Part shown: piece after piece, positions 18,988 through 28,079 of the stretch
Layout: every line of letters starts with the position of its first letter
Position numbering within the stretch: position 1 is the first letter of the stretch
Assembly (NCBI RefSeq): GCF_900099645.1
Contig: NZ_FMTL01000002.1
Location: 870,334-934,333, forward strand
Reading direction: 5' to 3'
Source: Pseudomonas peli
GTDB lineage: Bacteria > Pseudomonadota > Gammaproteobacteria > Pseudomonadales > Pseudomonadaceae
Length of the DNA: 64,000 nucleotides
The notes under the pieces: generated by a model
Databases searched by the model: none
What the model saw: only the letters and a program-made list of their open reading frames with translations
What the model was told of the DNA's origin: nothing
Program-made: the position numbers and the translations under genes

Positions 18988-20010
18988 TTACCAACGGGCG
19001 CGGGTTTCACCGAGCCAGCCAAGGGCGTTGTTGACTGGCACTCGTTCACCTTCCGGACCGCGTAAAACCCCCTCGAAATGTCCGAACCACTGCTGCGTAT
19101 CTGCATAAAACGGCCCGAGACGGCGGTAGGCCTGGTGACGCTGGCGTGGGGTGAAGGTCAGCTGTACGGCATTATCCGGGCTGCGCAGTTGCCAGGGCGC
19201 CAGGGGGGTGTGCGGCGCCTGAGTGATGGCAATTGGGATATCCAGATGCTGCAACTCGCCACCAAACCACAGGGTGTTTTCCGACAGGCCACTGTGATCC
19301 GTCCAGCCAGAGCCGAAATTGCCGGCGATGCCACCCGGCGCGGCAAAAGCGGCGCGGGTCCAGTGACTATTGAGCGGCCAGACGCCACGGCCGAAATCCA
19401 GTGAGGCAAAGCTTTGCCCGTTTACACAGCTGTAATGCTGTTTGCCCAGTTGCACGCTGCCACTGCAGGGCAGGCCTAGCTGACGACTGGTGGCGTGAAA
19501 GCTATGCGGGCCAAGCGGGGCGACTAGGTTGACCGAATCCAGGTGGCTAGGGCGCTGAATGTCCAGGGCGACTTGCAGTGGTTGCCCGCCAATGTCCGGT
19601 GCATTGATGGTGATACGGGTGCGTCCGGTGTGTTCAGCCACGCGCAGTTGTAGGCGTGGGTGGTTGAATTCGTGGCTTGCCTGCGGTTGGTCTGGCAGGT
19701 CACAGCCACGGCCGAATAGGCGGTACTGGCTGTAGGCGACGGCTTGGCCGCTTTGCAGATCAAGGAAGTAGGCGGCGGCGTAACCCAGGTAGTCGAGGTC
19801 GGCCTGGGTAAAGGAGAGCATCCACTGCGGGGTGGTGATGCACCAATGGTTCCAGCGTTTGCGCCGACCGAAGTGCCCGGGTATGGCGCAATCGATCATG
19901 GGCCTTGGCGACCAGCCGATGGCCTGCGGGTTGAGCAGGCCGCGGCTGTCGCATAGTGCGATGGCGGCAAAAGGCTCTGGGTGAGTGAAACTGTTCATCG
20001 ACACGTCCAT
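18988..20010 (-). CDS. DUF2804 domain-containing protein
   Basis: A protein of 340 residues without a signal peptide. It has the DUF2804 pattern: SPRPMIDCAIPGHFGRRKRWNHWCI near the N-terminus, the central DLDYLGYAAAYFLDLQSG and a C-terminal HFEGVLRGPEGERVPVNNALGW. The family has a beta-rich, lipocalin-like appearance and no established function. Two start codons are possible, 20010 and 19998 (MNSFTHPEP); neither has a strong ribosome site. It is a single-gene unit divergent from the DUF2059 gene. Confidence 0.8.
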   Translation of the reverse strand: MDVSMNSFTHPEPFAAIALCDSRGLLNPQAIGWSPRPMIDCAIPGHFGRRKRWNHWCITTPQWMLSFTQADLDYLGYAAAYFLDLQSGQAVAYSQYRLFGRGCDLPDQPQASHEFNHPRLQLRVAEHTGRTRITINAPDIGGQPLQVALDIQRPSHLDSVNLVAPLGPHSFHATSRQLGLPCSGSVQLGKQHYSCVNGQSFASLDFGRGVWPLNSHWTRAAFAAPGGIAGNFGSGWTDHSGLSENTLWFGGELQHLDIPIAITQAPHTPLAPWQLRSPDNAVQLTFTPRQRHQAYRRLGPFYADTQQWFGHFEGVLRGPEGERVPVNNALGWLGETRARW

Positions 20011-20263
20011 GTGTGTGCTGGCGCCTACCTTGTGGGCTCAAAGGCGCGCTGAAGCAGAAGATGGCTTATCTCGTCGAGCATGCACAGGCGCAGACCTGCT
20101 CGGCAAGTGCTGGCATTTTGGCCTTTAACCAGGCAGTGCGCCAGTGCACAGTTGTAGCGTGAATCAATCGATGCTCTGACTGGCTTGAGTGTGACCCGTG
20201 GTTGGGCACAAAATGCCGGCAATTGGGTCCAACAGCACTCATGCCCTTTCTCAGGAGTAGTAC

Positions 20264-20764
20264 ATGTCACGTTTACCTGCCTTTTGCGCTGCCCTAATAC
20301 TGACGTGCGGTAGTGCTCAGGTGCTCGCCGATGCCAAAAGCCACGCGGCTGACGCTGAGCGCTTCCTGCTGCTGGCTCGCGCTGACAAGCTGGCTGTTCC
20401 GGTGTATGCCCAGGTGCAGCAGATGTTTGCCCAGCGTTTTGCCGAAAGTAATGCGCCGCAGAGCGAGAAGGCTGTGCTGGAAACCTACCAGGCTCAGGCC
20501 AATGCGGCTCTGGAACAGGCCGTGGGTTGGGACAAGCTCAAGCCGGATATGGTCAAGCTCTACACCAGCAACTTCAACGAGCAGGAAATGAAGGACCTGA
20601 TCCGTTTCTACGAATCGCCGCTGGGCAAGAAAGTCCTGGAGAAAATGCCAACGCTGACCGCACAGTCGGCGCAGCTGACTCAGGGCAAGCTGGAAGCCGC
20701 CGTACCCAAGGTCAATCAGCTGTTGGCGGAAATGACCACCAAGCTGACTCCAAAGAAGCCCTGA
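20264..20764 (+). CDS. DUF2059 domain-containing periplasmic protein
   Basis: A secreted protein of 166 residues; the signal peptide is cleaved after VLA at about residue 22. The mature part is the helical DUF2059 domain (LYTSNFNEQEMKDLIRFYESPLGKKVLEKMP is its hallmark). Function is unknown. GGAG lies 8 bases before the ATG. The stop is 12 bases before the most likely BolA-like start, so the two are probably co-transcribed. Confidence 0.88.
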   Translation: MSRLPAFCAALILTCGSAQVLADAKSHAADAERFLLLARADKLAVPVYAQVQQMFAQRFAESNAPQSEKAVLETYQAQANAALEQAVGWDKLKPDMVKLYTSNFNEQEMKDLIRFYESPLGKKVLEKMPTLTAQSAQLTQGKLEAAVPKVNQLLAEMTTKLTPKKP

Positions 20765-20776
20765 GTGACAGTCCCT

Positions 20777-21070
20777 ATGCCGAAGATCGATTTGTTGCAG
20801 GCCGCTCTGGCAAGCCTGCAGCCCCAGCAGCTCGATGTGCTGGATGAAAGCCATATGCACAGCCGGGGGCTGGAAACCCATTACAAGGCGGTGATCGTCA
20901 GCGAGCAGTTTGCTGGCCTGAATGCGGTTAAACGCCATCAGAAAGTCTACGCCGCCGTAGGTGAACTGATGGGGCAGATCCATGCCCTGGCGCTGCATAC
21001 CTACACACCCGATGAGTGGACACAGCAGGGCGTGGCTCCGGCTTCGCCGACCTGCAAGGGCGGCCACTGA
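20777..21070 (+). CDS. BolA-family protein
   Basis: A 97-residue BolA/IbaG-type protein. It carries the family core DESHMHSRGLETHYKAVIVSEQF (invariant His and Glu) and the helix-turn-helix-like LNAVKRHQKVYAAVGELM. BolA proteins bind monothiol glutaredoxins and [2Fe-2S] clusters and some bind DNA. The ATG at 20777 gives a family-length N-terminus; a GTG at 20765 directly after the preceding stop is the alternative. A terminator follows. The conserved cysteine near the C-terminus (SPTCKGGH) is an extra possible metal ligand. Confidence 0.88.
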   Translation: MPKIDLLQAALASLQPQQLDVLDESHMHSRGLETHYKAVIVSEQFAGLNAVKRHQKVYAAVGELMGQIHALALHTYTPDEWTQQGVAPASPTCKGGH

Positions 21071-21119
21071 GGCAATTCGCCTCTACACGGCGCTTCTCAA
21101 GGGCAGTAAACTGCGCACC

Positions 21120-21148
21120 CCGCCGGCCTAGCGCCGGCGGTTTTGTTT
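21120..21148 (+). terminator. Rho-independent terminator after the BolA-like gene
   Basis: CCGCCGGC-CTAGC-GCCGGCGG followed by TTTTGTTT. It ends the DUF2059-BolA transcript and separates it from trhO. Confidence 0.85.
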
Positions 21149-21235
21149 GTGGCTCAGCAGCCTGTTAAAGCCGCTGCCGGTCACGTTTGTATCCCGGTCC
21201 GCCCTTTACGTGGGCGACTACTGAAGGATTTGCTT

Positions 21236-22174
21236 ATGACTGACAAGATCGTTGTCGCTGCGCTGTATAAATTCGTTTCCCTGCCTGACTTCCATGACCT
21301 GCGTGAGTCGCTGCTGCAATGCATGCTGGATAACGCGGTAAAGGGCACCTTGCTGCTGGCTGAAGAGGGCATCAATGGCACCGTCTCCGGCTCGCGTGCC
21401 GGTATCGATGGCCTGATGGCCTGGTTTGACCAGGATCCGCGCCTGGCCGACATCGACCACAAGGAATCCTACTGCGACGAGCAGCCGTTCTATCGCACCA
21501 AGGTCAAGCTGAAGAAGGAAATCGTCACCCTGGGCGTGCCCGGCGTCGATCCGAACCAGAAGGTCGGCACCTACGTTGAGCCCAAGGACTGGAACGCGCT
21601 GATCTCAGATCCCGAAGTGCTGCTGATCGATACGCGCAACGACTACGAAGTGTCGATTGGCACCTTTGAAGGCGCGGTAGACCCGAAAACCAAGTCGTTC
21701 CGCGAGTTTCCCGATTACATCAAAGCGCACTTCGACCCGGCAAAACACAAGAAGGTTGCGATGTTCTGCACTGGCGGCATCCGCTGCGAGAAGGCTTCCA
21801 GCTATATGCTCGGTGAAGGCTTTGAGGAGGTTTTCCACCTCAAGGGCGGCATCCTCAAGTATCTCGAAGAAGTGCCGCAGGAAGAGACCAAATGGCAGGG
21901 CGACTGCTTCGTTTTCGATAACCGGGTTACCGTACGTCACGACCTCAGCGAAGGCGATTACGACCAATGCCACGCCTGCCGCACGCCAGTGTCGGTGGAA
22001 GATCGTCAGTCCGAGTTCTACACCCCGGGCGTCAGCTGTCCGCATTGCTGGGATTCGCTGCCGGAGAAAACCCGCGCCGGCGCCCGCGAACGTCAACGGC
22101 AGATTGAATTGGCTAAAGAGCGCAATCAGCCGCACCCACTGGGCTACAACCCCCGACAAAATCGCGAGGCTTAA
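21236..22174 (+). CDS. trhO: tRNA uridine(34) hydroxylase TrhO (rhodanese-type)
   Basis: A cytoplasmic enzyme of 312 residues (YceA family). It hydroxylates U34 of tRNAs using oxygen, a step toward cmo5U. The N-terminal ferredoxin-like domain (to about 115) precedes a rhodanese domain with the active-site loop [10 protein letters not shown], giving C178 and C184. The C-terminal tail has two CxxC-like pairs (CHACRTP and CPHCWDSL) that probably bind zinc. The ATG at 21236 has GAAGGA upstream; the longer frame is not supported. The DsbA-like gene starts 2 bases after the stop, so the two are likely co-transcribed. Confidence 0.93.
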   Translation: MTDKIVVAALYKFVSLPDFHDLRESLLQCMLDNAVKGTLLLAEEGINGTVSGSRAGIDGLMAWFDQDPRLADIDHKESYCDEQPFYRTKVKLKKEIVTLGVPGVDPNQKVGTYVEPKDWNALISDPEVLLIDTRNDYEVSIGTFEGAVDPKTKSFREFPDYIKAHFDPAKHKKVAMFCTGGIRCEKASSYMLGEGFEEVFHLKGGILKYLEEVPQEETKWQGDCFVFDNRVTVRHDLSEGDYDQCHACRTPVSVEDRQSEFYTPGVSCPHCWDSLPEKTRAGARERQRQIELAKERNQPHPLGYNPRQNREA

Positions 22175-22176
22175 GC

Positions 22177-22809
22177 ATGCACGCACGCCTGCTCTATGTG
22201 ATGGACCCGATGTGTTCATGGTGCTGGGGCTTTGCCCCGGTGCTGGAGTCCCTCGCTGAGCAAGCGGCTGCAGCAGGTGTAGGGCTGGAGTTAGTGATGG
22301 GCGGGTTGCGCCGTGATGGTGTGGCCATTGATGCCGCCGCCCGCGTGCGATACCTGGGCTATTGGCAGGCGGTCAATGCCAGCACCGGGCAGCTATTCAA
22401 CTTCAATGCCGGTTTGCCTGAGGGGTTGGTCTACGACACCGAACCGGCCTGCCGCGCTCTGGTGACAGCACGCAACCTGGCGCCCGAGCTGGTCTGGCCG
22501 CTGGCCCGACTGATTCAGCGGGCGTTCTACACCGAAGGCGTGGATGTCACCCGCGCCAGTGTGTTGGTGGAGTTGGCCGAGCGCGCCGGGATTCCGCGCA
22601 TCGTGTTTGCCGAAGCCTTCGACAGCGCTGCACAGCGCGCCGCCACCGCCGCTGACTTCTGCTGGACTCAGGATCTGGGCATTGCCGGCTTTCCCACGCT
22701 GCTCGCTGAGCGCAACGGCCAACTGGCGCTGCTTACCAACGGCTATCAACCCCTGGACGTGTTGCAGCCCTTGCTGACGCGCTGGCTGGAGCGGGTTGCC
22801 CATGCCTGA
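22177..22809 (+). CDS. DsbA-family thioredoxin-fold protein (cytoplasmic)
   Basis: A protein of 210 residues without a signal peptide. The CxxC site CSWCWG (C13, C16) is near the N-terminus, the helical insertion of DsbA/FrnE-type proteins follows, and the cis-proline loop is AGFPTLL near residue 172. It is probably a cytoplasmic thiol oxidoreductase or glutathione-linked isomerase; the CxWCWG group has no defined substrate. It is the second gene in trhO-DsbA-ABC, and its stop overlaps the ABC transporter start by 8 bases. Confidence 0.85.
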   Translation: MHARLLYVMDPMCSWCWGFAPVLESLAEQAAAAGVGLELVMGGLRRDGVAIDAAARVRYLGYWQAVNASTGQLFNFNAGLPEGLVYDTEPACRALVTARNLAPELVWPLARLIQRAFYTEGVDVTRASVLVELAERAGIPRIVFAEAFDSAAQRAATAADFCWTQDLGIAGFPTLLAERNGQLALLTNGYQPLDVLQPLLTRWLERVAHA

Positions 22810-24580
22810 TCGTTTGAGTTGGGCGGAAGTTCGTCGGCTGGCCCTGCAGCACAAGAAGGCGTTGATCTGGGCCAACTTGGTTGCCGTGCTGGCCACTCTG
22901 TGCAGCGTGCCGATCCCGCTGTTGCTGCCGCTGTTGGTCGACGAAGTGCTGCTCAACGACGGTGACGCCGCGCTCAAGGTGATGGATAACTTCCTGCCGG
23001 CGCACTGGGAAACCGCTGCCGGCTATATCGGCCTGATGCTGGTGCTGACCCTGTTTCTGCGCGGCGGTGCGCTGATCTTCAACGTGTTGCAGGCGCGGTT
23101 GTTTGCCCGCTTGTCGAAAGACATCGTCTACCGCATCCGCATTCGCCTGATCGAACGGCTCAAGCGGATTTCCCTTGGCGAATATGAGAGCCTCGGCGGC
23201 GGCACGGTGACCACGCACCTGGTTACCGACCTCGATACCCTGGACAAGTTTGTCGGCGAGACCCTTAGCCGTTTTCTGGTGGCCATGCTCACTCTGGCCG
23301 GTACCTCAGCGATCCTGATCTGGATGCACTGGCAGCTGGCGTTGTTGATCCTGCTGTTCAACCCGCTGGTGATCTACGCCACGGTGCAACTGGGTAAGCG
23401 GGTCAAACACCTGAAGAAGCTGGAGAACGACAGCACTTCGCGCTTTACCCAGGCGCTGACCGAAACCCTCGAAGCGATTCAGGAAATCCGTGCCGGCAAC
23501 CGCCAGGGCTTCTTCCTCGGTCGCCTCGGTGGTCGTGCCAAGGAAGTGCGCGACTACGCCGTGGCCTCGCAGTGGAAGACCGATGCCTCGAACCGCGCCA
23601 GCGGTCTGTTGTTCCAGTTCGGTATCGACGTGTTCCGCGCGGCGGCGATGCTCACCGTGCTGTTCTCTGATCTGTCGATCGGCCAGATGCTCGCGGTGTT
23701 CAGTTACCTGTGGTTTATGATCGGCCCGGTCGAGCAGCTGCTTAGCCTGCAATATGCCTTCTACGCCGCCGGTGGCGCGCTGACGCGGATCAACGAGCTG
23801 CTGGCGCGTAAGGACGAGCCGCAATACCCCGGGCGCGTCGATCCGTTCAAAGGCCGCGACACCGTGGGCATCGAGGTCAGTGGGCTGACCTTTGCCTATA
23901 ACGACGAACCGGTGCTTAACCAGCTTAATTTGAGCATCGCCCCAGGCGAGAAGGTCGCCATCGTCGGCGCCAGCGGCGGCGGCAAGAGCACCCTGGTGCA
24001 GCTGCTGCTCGGGCTGTATACGCCGCAGGCCGGGACTATTCGGTTTGGCGGCAGCAGTCAGGAAGAAATCGGTCTGGAAGGCGTGCGTGAACACGTCGCG
24101 GTGGTGCTGCAGCATCCGGCGCTGTTTAACGACACGGTGCGCGCCAACCTGTGCATGGGCCGCGAGCGGGGCGATGACGCCTGCTGGCGCGCCCTGGAAA
24201 TTGCTCAGCTGGCCGACACCATTCACGGCTTGCCGCAAGGCCTGGACAGCATTGTCGGTCGTTCCGGCGTGCGCCTCTCCGGTGGCCAGCGTCAGCGCCT
24301 GGCCATTGCCCGTATGGTGCTGGCCGAGCCGAAAGTGGTGATTCTCGATGAAGCCACCTCGGCTCTGGATGCCGCTACCGAATACGCCCTGCACCAGGCG
24401 CTCAATCAGTTTCTGCATGGCCGCACCACGCTGATCATCGCTCACCGTCTGAGTGCGGTTAAGCAGGCTGATCGGGTGCTGGTATTCGACGGCGGCAGCA
24501 TCGCCGAAGACGGAGGTCACCAAGAGTTGATTGCCGAAGGTGGGCTTTACGCCAAGCTCTACGGCCATCTGCAGCACTAG
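22802..24580 (+). CDS. ABC exporter, fused permease/ATPase (MsbA-like)
   Basis: A half-transporter of 592 residues that would work as a homodimer. Residues 1-320 hold six membrane helices (ABC type-1 domain, with coupling-helix region LIERLKRISLGEYESL). Residues 350-590 form the ATPase: Walker A GASGGGKST, signature LSGGQRQRLAIARM, Walker B VVILDEATSALD and the switch histidine in LIIAHRLS. The family exports lipids, peptides or drugs; the substrate is unknown. The ATG at 22802 overlaps the DsbA-like gene. A TTG at 22796 is a less likely start. Confidence 0.9.
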   Translation: MPDRLSWAEVRRLALQHKKALIWANLVAVLATLCSVPIPLLLPLLVDEVLLNDGDAALKVMDNFLPAHWETAAGYIGLMLVLTLFLRGGALIFNVLQARLFARLSKDIVYRIRIRLIERLKRISLGEYESLGGGTVTTHLVTDLDTLDKFVGETLSRFLVAMLTLAGTSAILIWMHWQLALLILLFNPLVIYATVQLGKRVKHLKKLENDSTSRFTQALTETLEAIQEIRAGNRQGFFLGRLGGRAKEVRDYAVASQWKTDASNRASGLLFQFGIDVFRAAAMLTVLFSDLSIGQMLAVFSYLWFMIGPVEQLLSLQYAFYAAGGALTRINELLARKDEPQYPGRVDPFKGRDTVGIEVSGLTFAYNDEPVLNQLNLSIAPGEKVAIVGASGGGKSTLVQLLLGLYTPQAGTIRFGGSSQEEIGLEGVREHVAVVLQHPALFNDTVRANLCMGRERGDDACWRALEIAQLADTIHGLPQGLDSIVGRSGVRLSGGQRQRLAIARMVLAEPKVVILDEATSALDAATEYALHQALNQFLHGRTTLIIAHRLSAVKQADRVLVFDGGSIAEDGGHQELIAEGGLYAKLYGHLQH

Positions 24581-24667
24581 CAAAGCATTAAACGCATCGT
24601 TATTTCGCGGGTATCAATCGGGCCTGAGCTACTGCGGCCTCGCACTTGGCAGTTAAATCGACCGCTT

Positions 24668-24685
24668 TGTAAAGTTATCGTTACG
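24668..24685. promoter_or_regulatory. Candidate PhhR/TyrR box upstream of hpd
   Basis: TGTAAA-GTTATC-GTTACG, close to the TyrR-type consensus TGTAAA-N6-TTTACA (full first half, 4 of 6 in the second), 185 bases before the hpd start. A near-identical element lies between phhA and phhR. PhhR is known to control hpd and hmgA in P. putida. Confidence 0.6.
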
Positions 24686-24869
24686 CATGTTGGGTGCTTT
24701 CGGTCAGCATTCCCGCTGTTTCTCTAGCTGTATTAAAAACTTGCCGAAAGCCTTGGCCAAGCCTGGGGCAGGGCGCTCTGGTTCGGCTTGTTAGCGGGCC
24801 TGCGCTCGGTTGTTATGAGGTCAATCCCGCTGACGCAGCGGCTGATCAAAACAACAACGAGGAGGCGCA

Positions 24870-25952
24870 ATGAACGCCGTGAACAAGATCGAACAGCACA
24901 ACCCTATCGGCACCGACGGCTTCGAGTTCGTTGAATACACCGCGCCGACCCCGGAAGGCATCCAGCAGCTGCGTGAACTGTTCACCGCCATGGGCTTTAC
25001 CGAAACCGCCAAGCACCGCTCGAAAGAGGTCTGGCTGTTCCAGCAGAACGACATCAACTTCGTGCTGAACGGCAGCCCTACTGGGCACGTGCGCGAATTC
25101 GGTCTGAAGCACGGCCCGAGTGCCTGCGCCATGGCCTTCCGCGTGCAAAACGCCGCCCAGGCCGCCGCCTACGTGGAATCCCAGGGCGCCAAACTGGTGG
25201 GTAGCCACGCCAACTTCGGCGAGCTGAACATCCCCTGCGTCGAGGGCATCGGCGGCTCCTTGCTGTATCTGGTGGACCGCTTCGGCGACAAGACCATCTA
25301 CGACGTCGACTTCGAGTACATCGAAGGCCGCACGCCGAACGACAATTCGGTCGGCCTGAAAGAGCTGGATCACCTGACTCACAACGTCAAACGCGGGCAG
25401 ATGGACGTGTGGTCGGGCTTCTACGAGCGCATCGCTAACTTCCGCGAAATCCGCTACTTCGATATCGAAGGCAAGCTCACCGGCCTGCTGTCGCGCGCTA
25501 TGACCGCGCCGTGCGGCAAGATCCGCATCCCGATCAACGAGTCGGCCGACGACAAGTCGCAGATCGAGGAATTTATCCGCGAGTACCAGGGCGAGGGTAT
25601 CCAGCATATCGCCCTGAGCAGCGAGGACATTTACGCCACCGTGCGCCAGCTACGCGCCAATGGCGTGCAATTCATGGTCACCCCCGGCACCTATTACGAC
25701 AAGGTCGATACCCGCGTGGTCGGGCATGGCGAACCGACCGATGTGCTGCGTGAGCTGAGCATCCTGATCGATGGCGCCCCCGGCGATGACGGCATCCTGC
25801 TGCAGATTTTCACCAATACTGTGATTGGCCCGATCTTCTTCGAGATCATCCAGCGCAAAGGCAACCAGGGTTTTGGCGAAGGCAATTTCAAGGCGCTGTT
25901 CGAGTCCATCGAGGAAGACCAGATCAAGCGCGGCGTAATCTCCAAGGAGTGA
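24870..25952 (+). CDS. hpd: 4-Hydroxyphenylpyruvate dioxygenase
   Basis: A 360-residue non-heme iron enzyme that converts 4-hydroxyphenylpyruvate and oxygen to homogentisate and CO2, the entry step to ring cleavage. It has two vicinal-oxygen-chelate domains; the C-terminal one carries the iron ligands H168 (LDHLTHNVKRG), H246 (IQHIAL) and E325 (FFEIIQRKGNQGFGEGN). The sequence is of the Pseudomonas type throughout. AGGAGG lies before the ATG. It is the first gene of a four-gene operon, and a candidate PhhR site sits in the 289-base upstream gap. Its substrate is the product of PhhC encoded at 52.6 kb. Confidence 0.97.
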   Translation: MNAVNKIEQHNPIGTDGFEFVEYTAPTPEGIQQLRELFTAMGFTETAKHRSKEVWLFQQNDINFVLNGSPTGHVREFGLKHGPSACAMAFRVQNAAQAAAYVESQGAKLVGSHANFGELNIPCVEGIGGSLLYLVDRFGDKTIYDVDFEYIEGRTPNDNSVGLKELDHLTHNVKRGQMDVWSGFYERIANFREIRYFDIEGKLTGLLSRAMTAPCGKIRIPINESADDKSQIEEFIREYQGEGIQHIALSSEDIYATVRQLRANGVQFMVTPGTYYDKVDTRVVGHGEPTDVLRELSILIDGAPGDDGILLQIFTNTVIGPIFFEIIQRKGNQGFGEGNFKALFESIEEDQIKRGVISKE

Positions 25953-25956
25953 TGCC

Positions 25957-27096
25957 ATGAGCCGTAACTGGATCAGTTTCCCCCTGCGTGAAGGCGAATG
26001 TTCGCGCCAGGCGCACTGCGACTTTCCTGAAGGCACCTACGAGCGCGAGATGGGCCGCGAGGGCTTCTTCGGCCCCACCGCGCACCTGCACCACAAGCAT
26101 CCGCCGACTGGTTGGATCGACTGGCAGGGGCCGCTGCGCCCGCATGCGTTCAACTTCAACGATATTTCCAGCGAGCGTGATTGCCCGCTGGCCGCGCCGC
26201 TGACTCTGCATAACAGCGATGTGAAGCTGCGCGTGTGGAAAACCCACGGTGCTATGCGCCATCTGGTGCGCAACGCCGACGGCGATGACCTGCTGTTTAT
26301 CCATGAGGGAGCAGGGGAGTTCTACTTCGATTTTGGCCACCTGACCTACCGAGATGGCGATTACCTGCTGATTCCGCGTGGTACCGCCTGGCGCATCGAG
26401 GCCAGCGAGCCGACCTTTATGCTGCTGATCGAGAGTACCGATGGCGCCTATCAGCTGCCGGACAAGGGCCTGCTCGGCCCGCAGGCGATCTTCGACCCGG
26501 CGGTGCTCGATCATCCGCGCATCGATAAGGCCTTCAAGGCCCAGCAGGATGAAAACACCTGGCAGATTCGCATCAAGCGCCGTGGCCAGATCAGCACCGT
26601 GACCTATCCCTACAACCCGCTGGATGTGGTCGGCTGGCATGGCGACAACACCGTGGTGCGTCTCAACTGGCGCGATATTCGCCCGCTGATGAGCCATCGC
26701 TACCACCTGCCGCCGTCGGCGCACACCACCTTTGTCGCCAATGGTTTTGTGATCTGCACCTTTACCCCGCGTCCGGTGGAAAGCGACCCCGGCGCGCTGA
26801 AGGTGCCGTTCTATCACAACAACGACGACTACGACGAAGTGCTGTTCTACCACCGAGGCAACTTCTTCAGCCGCGACAATATCGAGCAGGGCATGGTCAC
26901 TCTGCACCCGTGTGGCTTCCCCCATGGCCCGCACCCCAAGGCATTGAAAAAGGCGCAGATCGATCCGGCCACCTTTATCGATGAAGTGGCGGTGATGATC
27001 GATACCCGCCGCGCCCTCGAAGTCGGCGAAGCCGCCGCCGGGGTGGATGTTCCCGAATATGTGAATTCCTGGCGTGCGCCGGGTAAGGAATCTTGA
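25957..27096 (+). CDS. hmgA: Homogentisate 1,2-dioxygenase, short form
   Basis: A cupin-fold iron dioxygenase of 379 residues that opens homogentisate to maleylacetoacetate. Recognisable segments are HKHPPTGWIDWQGPLRPHAFN, YLLIPRGTAWRIE, FYHNNDDYDEVLFYHRGNF (likely iron His and acidic ligand) and LHPCGFPHGPHPKA (second His). It is about 50 residues shorter than the usual pseudomonad HmgA of about 430 residues and resembles the shorter form of Vibrio/Shewanella-type clusters. It starts 5 bases after hpd and its stop shares bases with the fahA start (TGATG). The reaction call rests on family and operon context together. Confidence 0.9.
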   Translation: MSRNWISFPLREGECSRQAHCDFPEGTYEREMGREGFFGPTAHLHHKHPPTGWIDWQGPLRPHAFNFNDISSERDCPLAAPLTLHNSDVKLRVWKTHGAMRHLVRNADGDDLLFIHEGAGEFYFDFGHLTYRDGDYLLIPRGTAWRIEASEPTFMLLIESTDGAYQLPDKGLLGPQAIFDPAVLDHPRIDKAFKAQQDENTWQIRIKRRGQISTVTYPYNPLDVVGWHGDNTVVRLNWRDIRPLMSHRYHLPPSAHTTFVANGFVICTFTPRPVESDPGALKVPFYHNNDDYDEVLFYHRGNFFSRDNIEQGMVTLHPCGFPHGPHPKALKKAQIDPATFIDEVAVMIDTRRALEVGEAAAGVDVPEYVNSWRAPGKES

Positions 27097-28079
27097 TGAA
27101 ACTCGCATCACTGAATCAAGGCCGCGACGGCATGCTCGTCGTGGTATCGCGCGACCTGAGCCGCGCCACCGAAGTCCCGGCGATTGCCGCGACCCTGCAA
27201 GCCGCGCTGGATAACTGGAAGGTGGCCAAGCCCAAGCTGGAGGCGGTGTATCAGCGTTTGAACGATGGCCTGGAAGAGGGCGCATTTGCCTTCGATCAGG
27301 CGGCCTGCCACAGCCCCTTGCCGCGTGCCTATCACTGGGCCGACGGCAGCGCCTACGTCAATCATGTGGAGTTGGTGCGCAAGGCGCGTGGCGCCGAAAT
27401 CCCGGAAAGCTTCTGGCATGACCCGCTGATGTACCAGGGCGGTGCCGACTGCTTTATCCCGCCGCACAGCCCGATTCAGATGGCCGACGAGGCCTGGGGT
27501 ATCGATCTGGAAGCCGAGATCGCGGTGGTCACCGATGACGTACCGATGGGCGCGACCGCTGCCGAGGCCGCCGGGCATATCCAGCTGCTGATGCTGGTCA
27601 ACGATGTGTCACTGCGTAATTTGATTCCCGGCGAACTGGCCAAGGGCTTCGGTTTCTACCAGAGCAAGCCGTCGTCGAGCTTCACGCCTGTGGCGATTAC
27701 CCCGGATGAGCTTGGCGATACCTGGCGCGATGGCAAGGTGCATCGACCGCTGGTTTCGCATATCAATGGCGCGCTGTTCGGTCAGCCGGATGCCGGCGTG
27801 GACATGACCTTCAACTTCCCGACTCTGGTCGCCCACGCCGCCAAGACCCGGCCGTTGTGCTGCGGCACCATCATCGGTTCCGGCACCGTGTCGAACTACG
27901 ACCGAAGCGCGGGTTCCAGCTGCCTGGCAGAGAAACGCATGCTAGAAATCATCGAGAGCGGCGAGGCGAAAACCCCGTTCCTCAAGTTTGGTGACCGGGT
28001 GCGCATCGAGATGTTCGACGCCGCCGGCCATAGCCTGTTCGGTGCCATCGACCAGGCGGTGGAGCGCTATGAACACTGA
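27096..28079 (+). CDS. fahA: Fumarylacetoacetase, short FAH-family form
   Basis: A 327-residue FAH-family hydrolase that splits fumarylacetoacetate to fumarate and acetoacetate. The FAH core is visible: ADGSAYVNHVELVRKARG, DCFIPPHSPIQMADEAWGIDLEAEIAVVTDD (metal-binding acidic residues) and LCCGTIIGSGTVSN. It lacks the N-terminal SH3-like domain of the longer mammalian-type enzyme of about 430 residues. The ATG at 27096 overlaps the hmgA stop; a TTG at 27093 is less likely. The stop overlaps the maiA start by 11 bases. Confidence 0.92.
   Translation: MKLASLNQGRDGMLVVVSRDLSRATEVPAIAATLQAALDNWKVAKPKLEAVYQRLNDGLEEGAFAFDQAACHSPLPRAYHWADGSAYVNHVELVRKARGAEIPESFWHDPLMYQGGADCFIPPHSPIQMADEAWGIDLEAEIAVVTDDVPMGATAAEAAGHIQLLMLVNDVSLRNLIPGELAKGFGFYQSKPSSSFTPVAITPDELGDTWRDGKVHRPLVSHINGALFGQPDAGVDMTFNFPTLVAHAAKTRPLCCGTIIGSGTVSNYDRSAGSSCLAEKRMLEIIESGEAKTPFLKFGDRVRIEMFDAAGHSLFGAIDQAVERYEH

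Noticed and set aside
23306..24583. Long open frame (425 codons) on the minus strand
   Set aside because: Antisense shadow of the ABC exporter, whose Walker and signature motifs prove the plus-strand frame. High GC content creates such frames.
24580..24667. Possible terminator after the ABC exporter gene
   Set aside because: No stable stem with a T-run could be found by eye; termination may be Rho-dependent.
25924..27285. 453-codon minus-strand open frame
   Set aside because: Antisense to hmgA and fahA, with no coherent domain and a very high Arg/His content.
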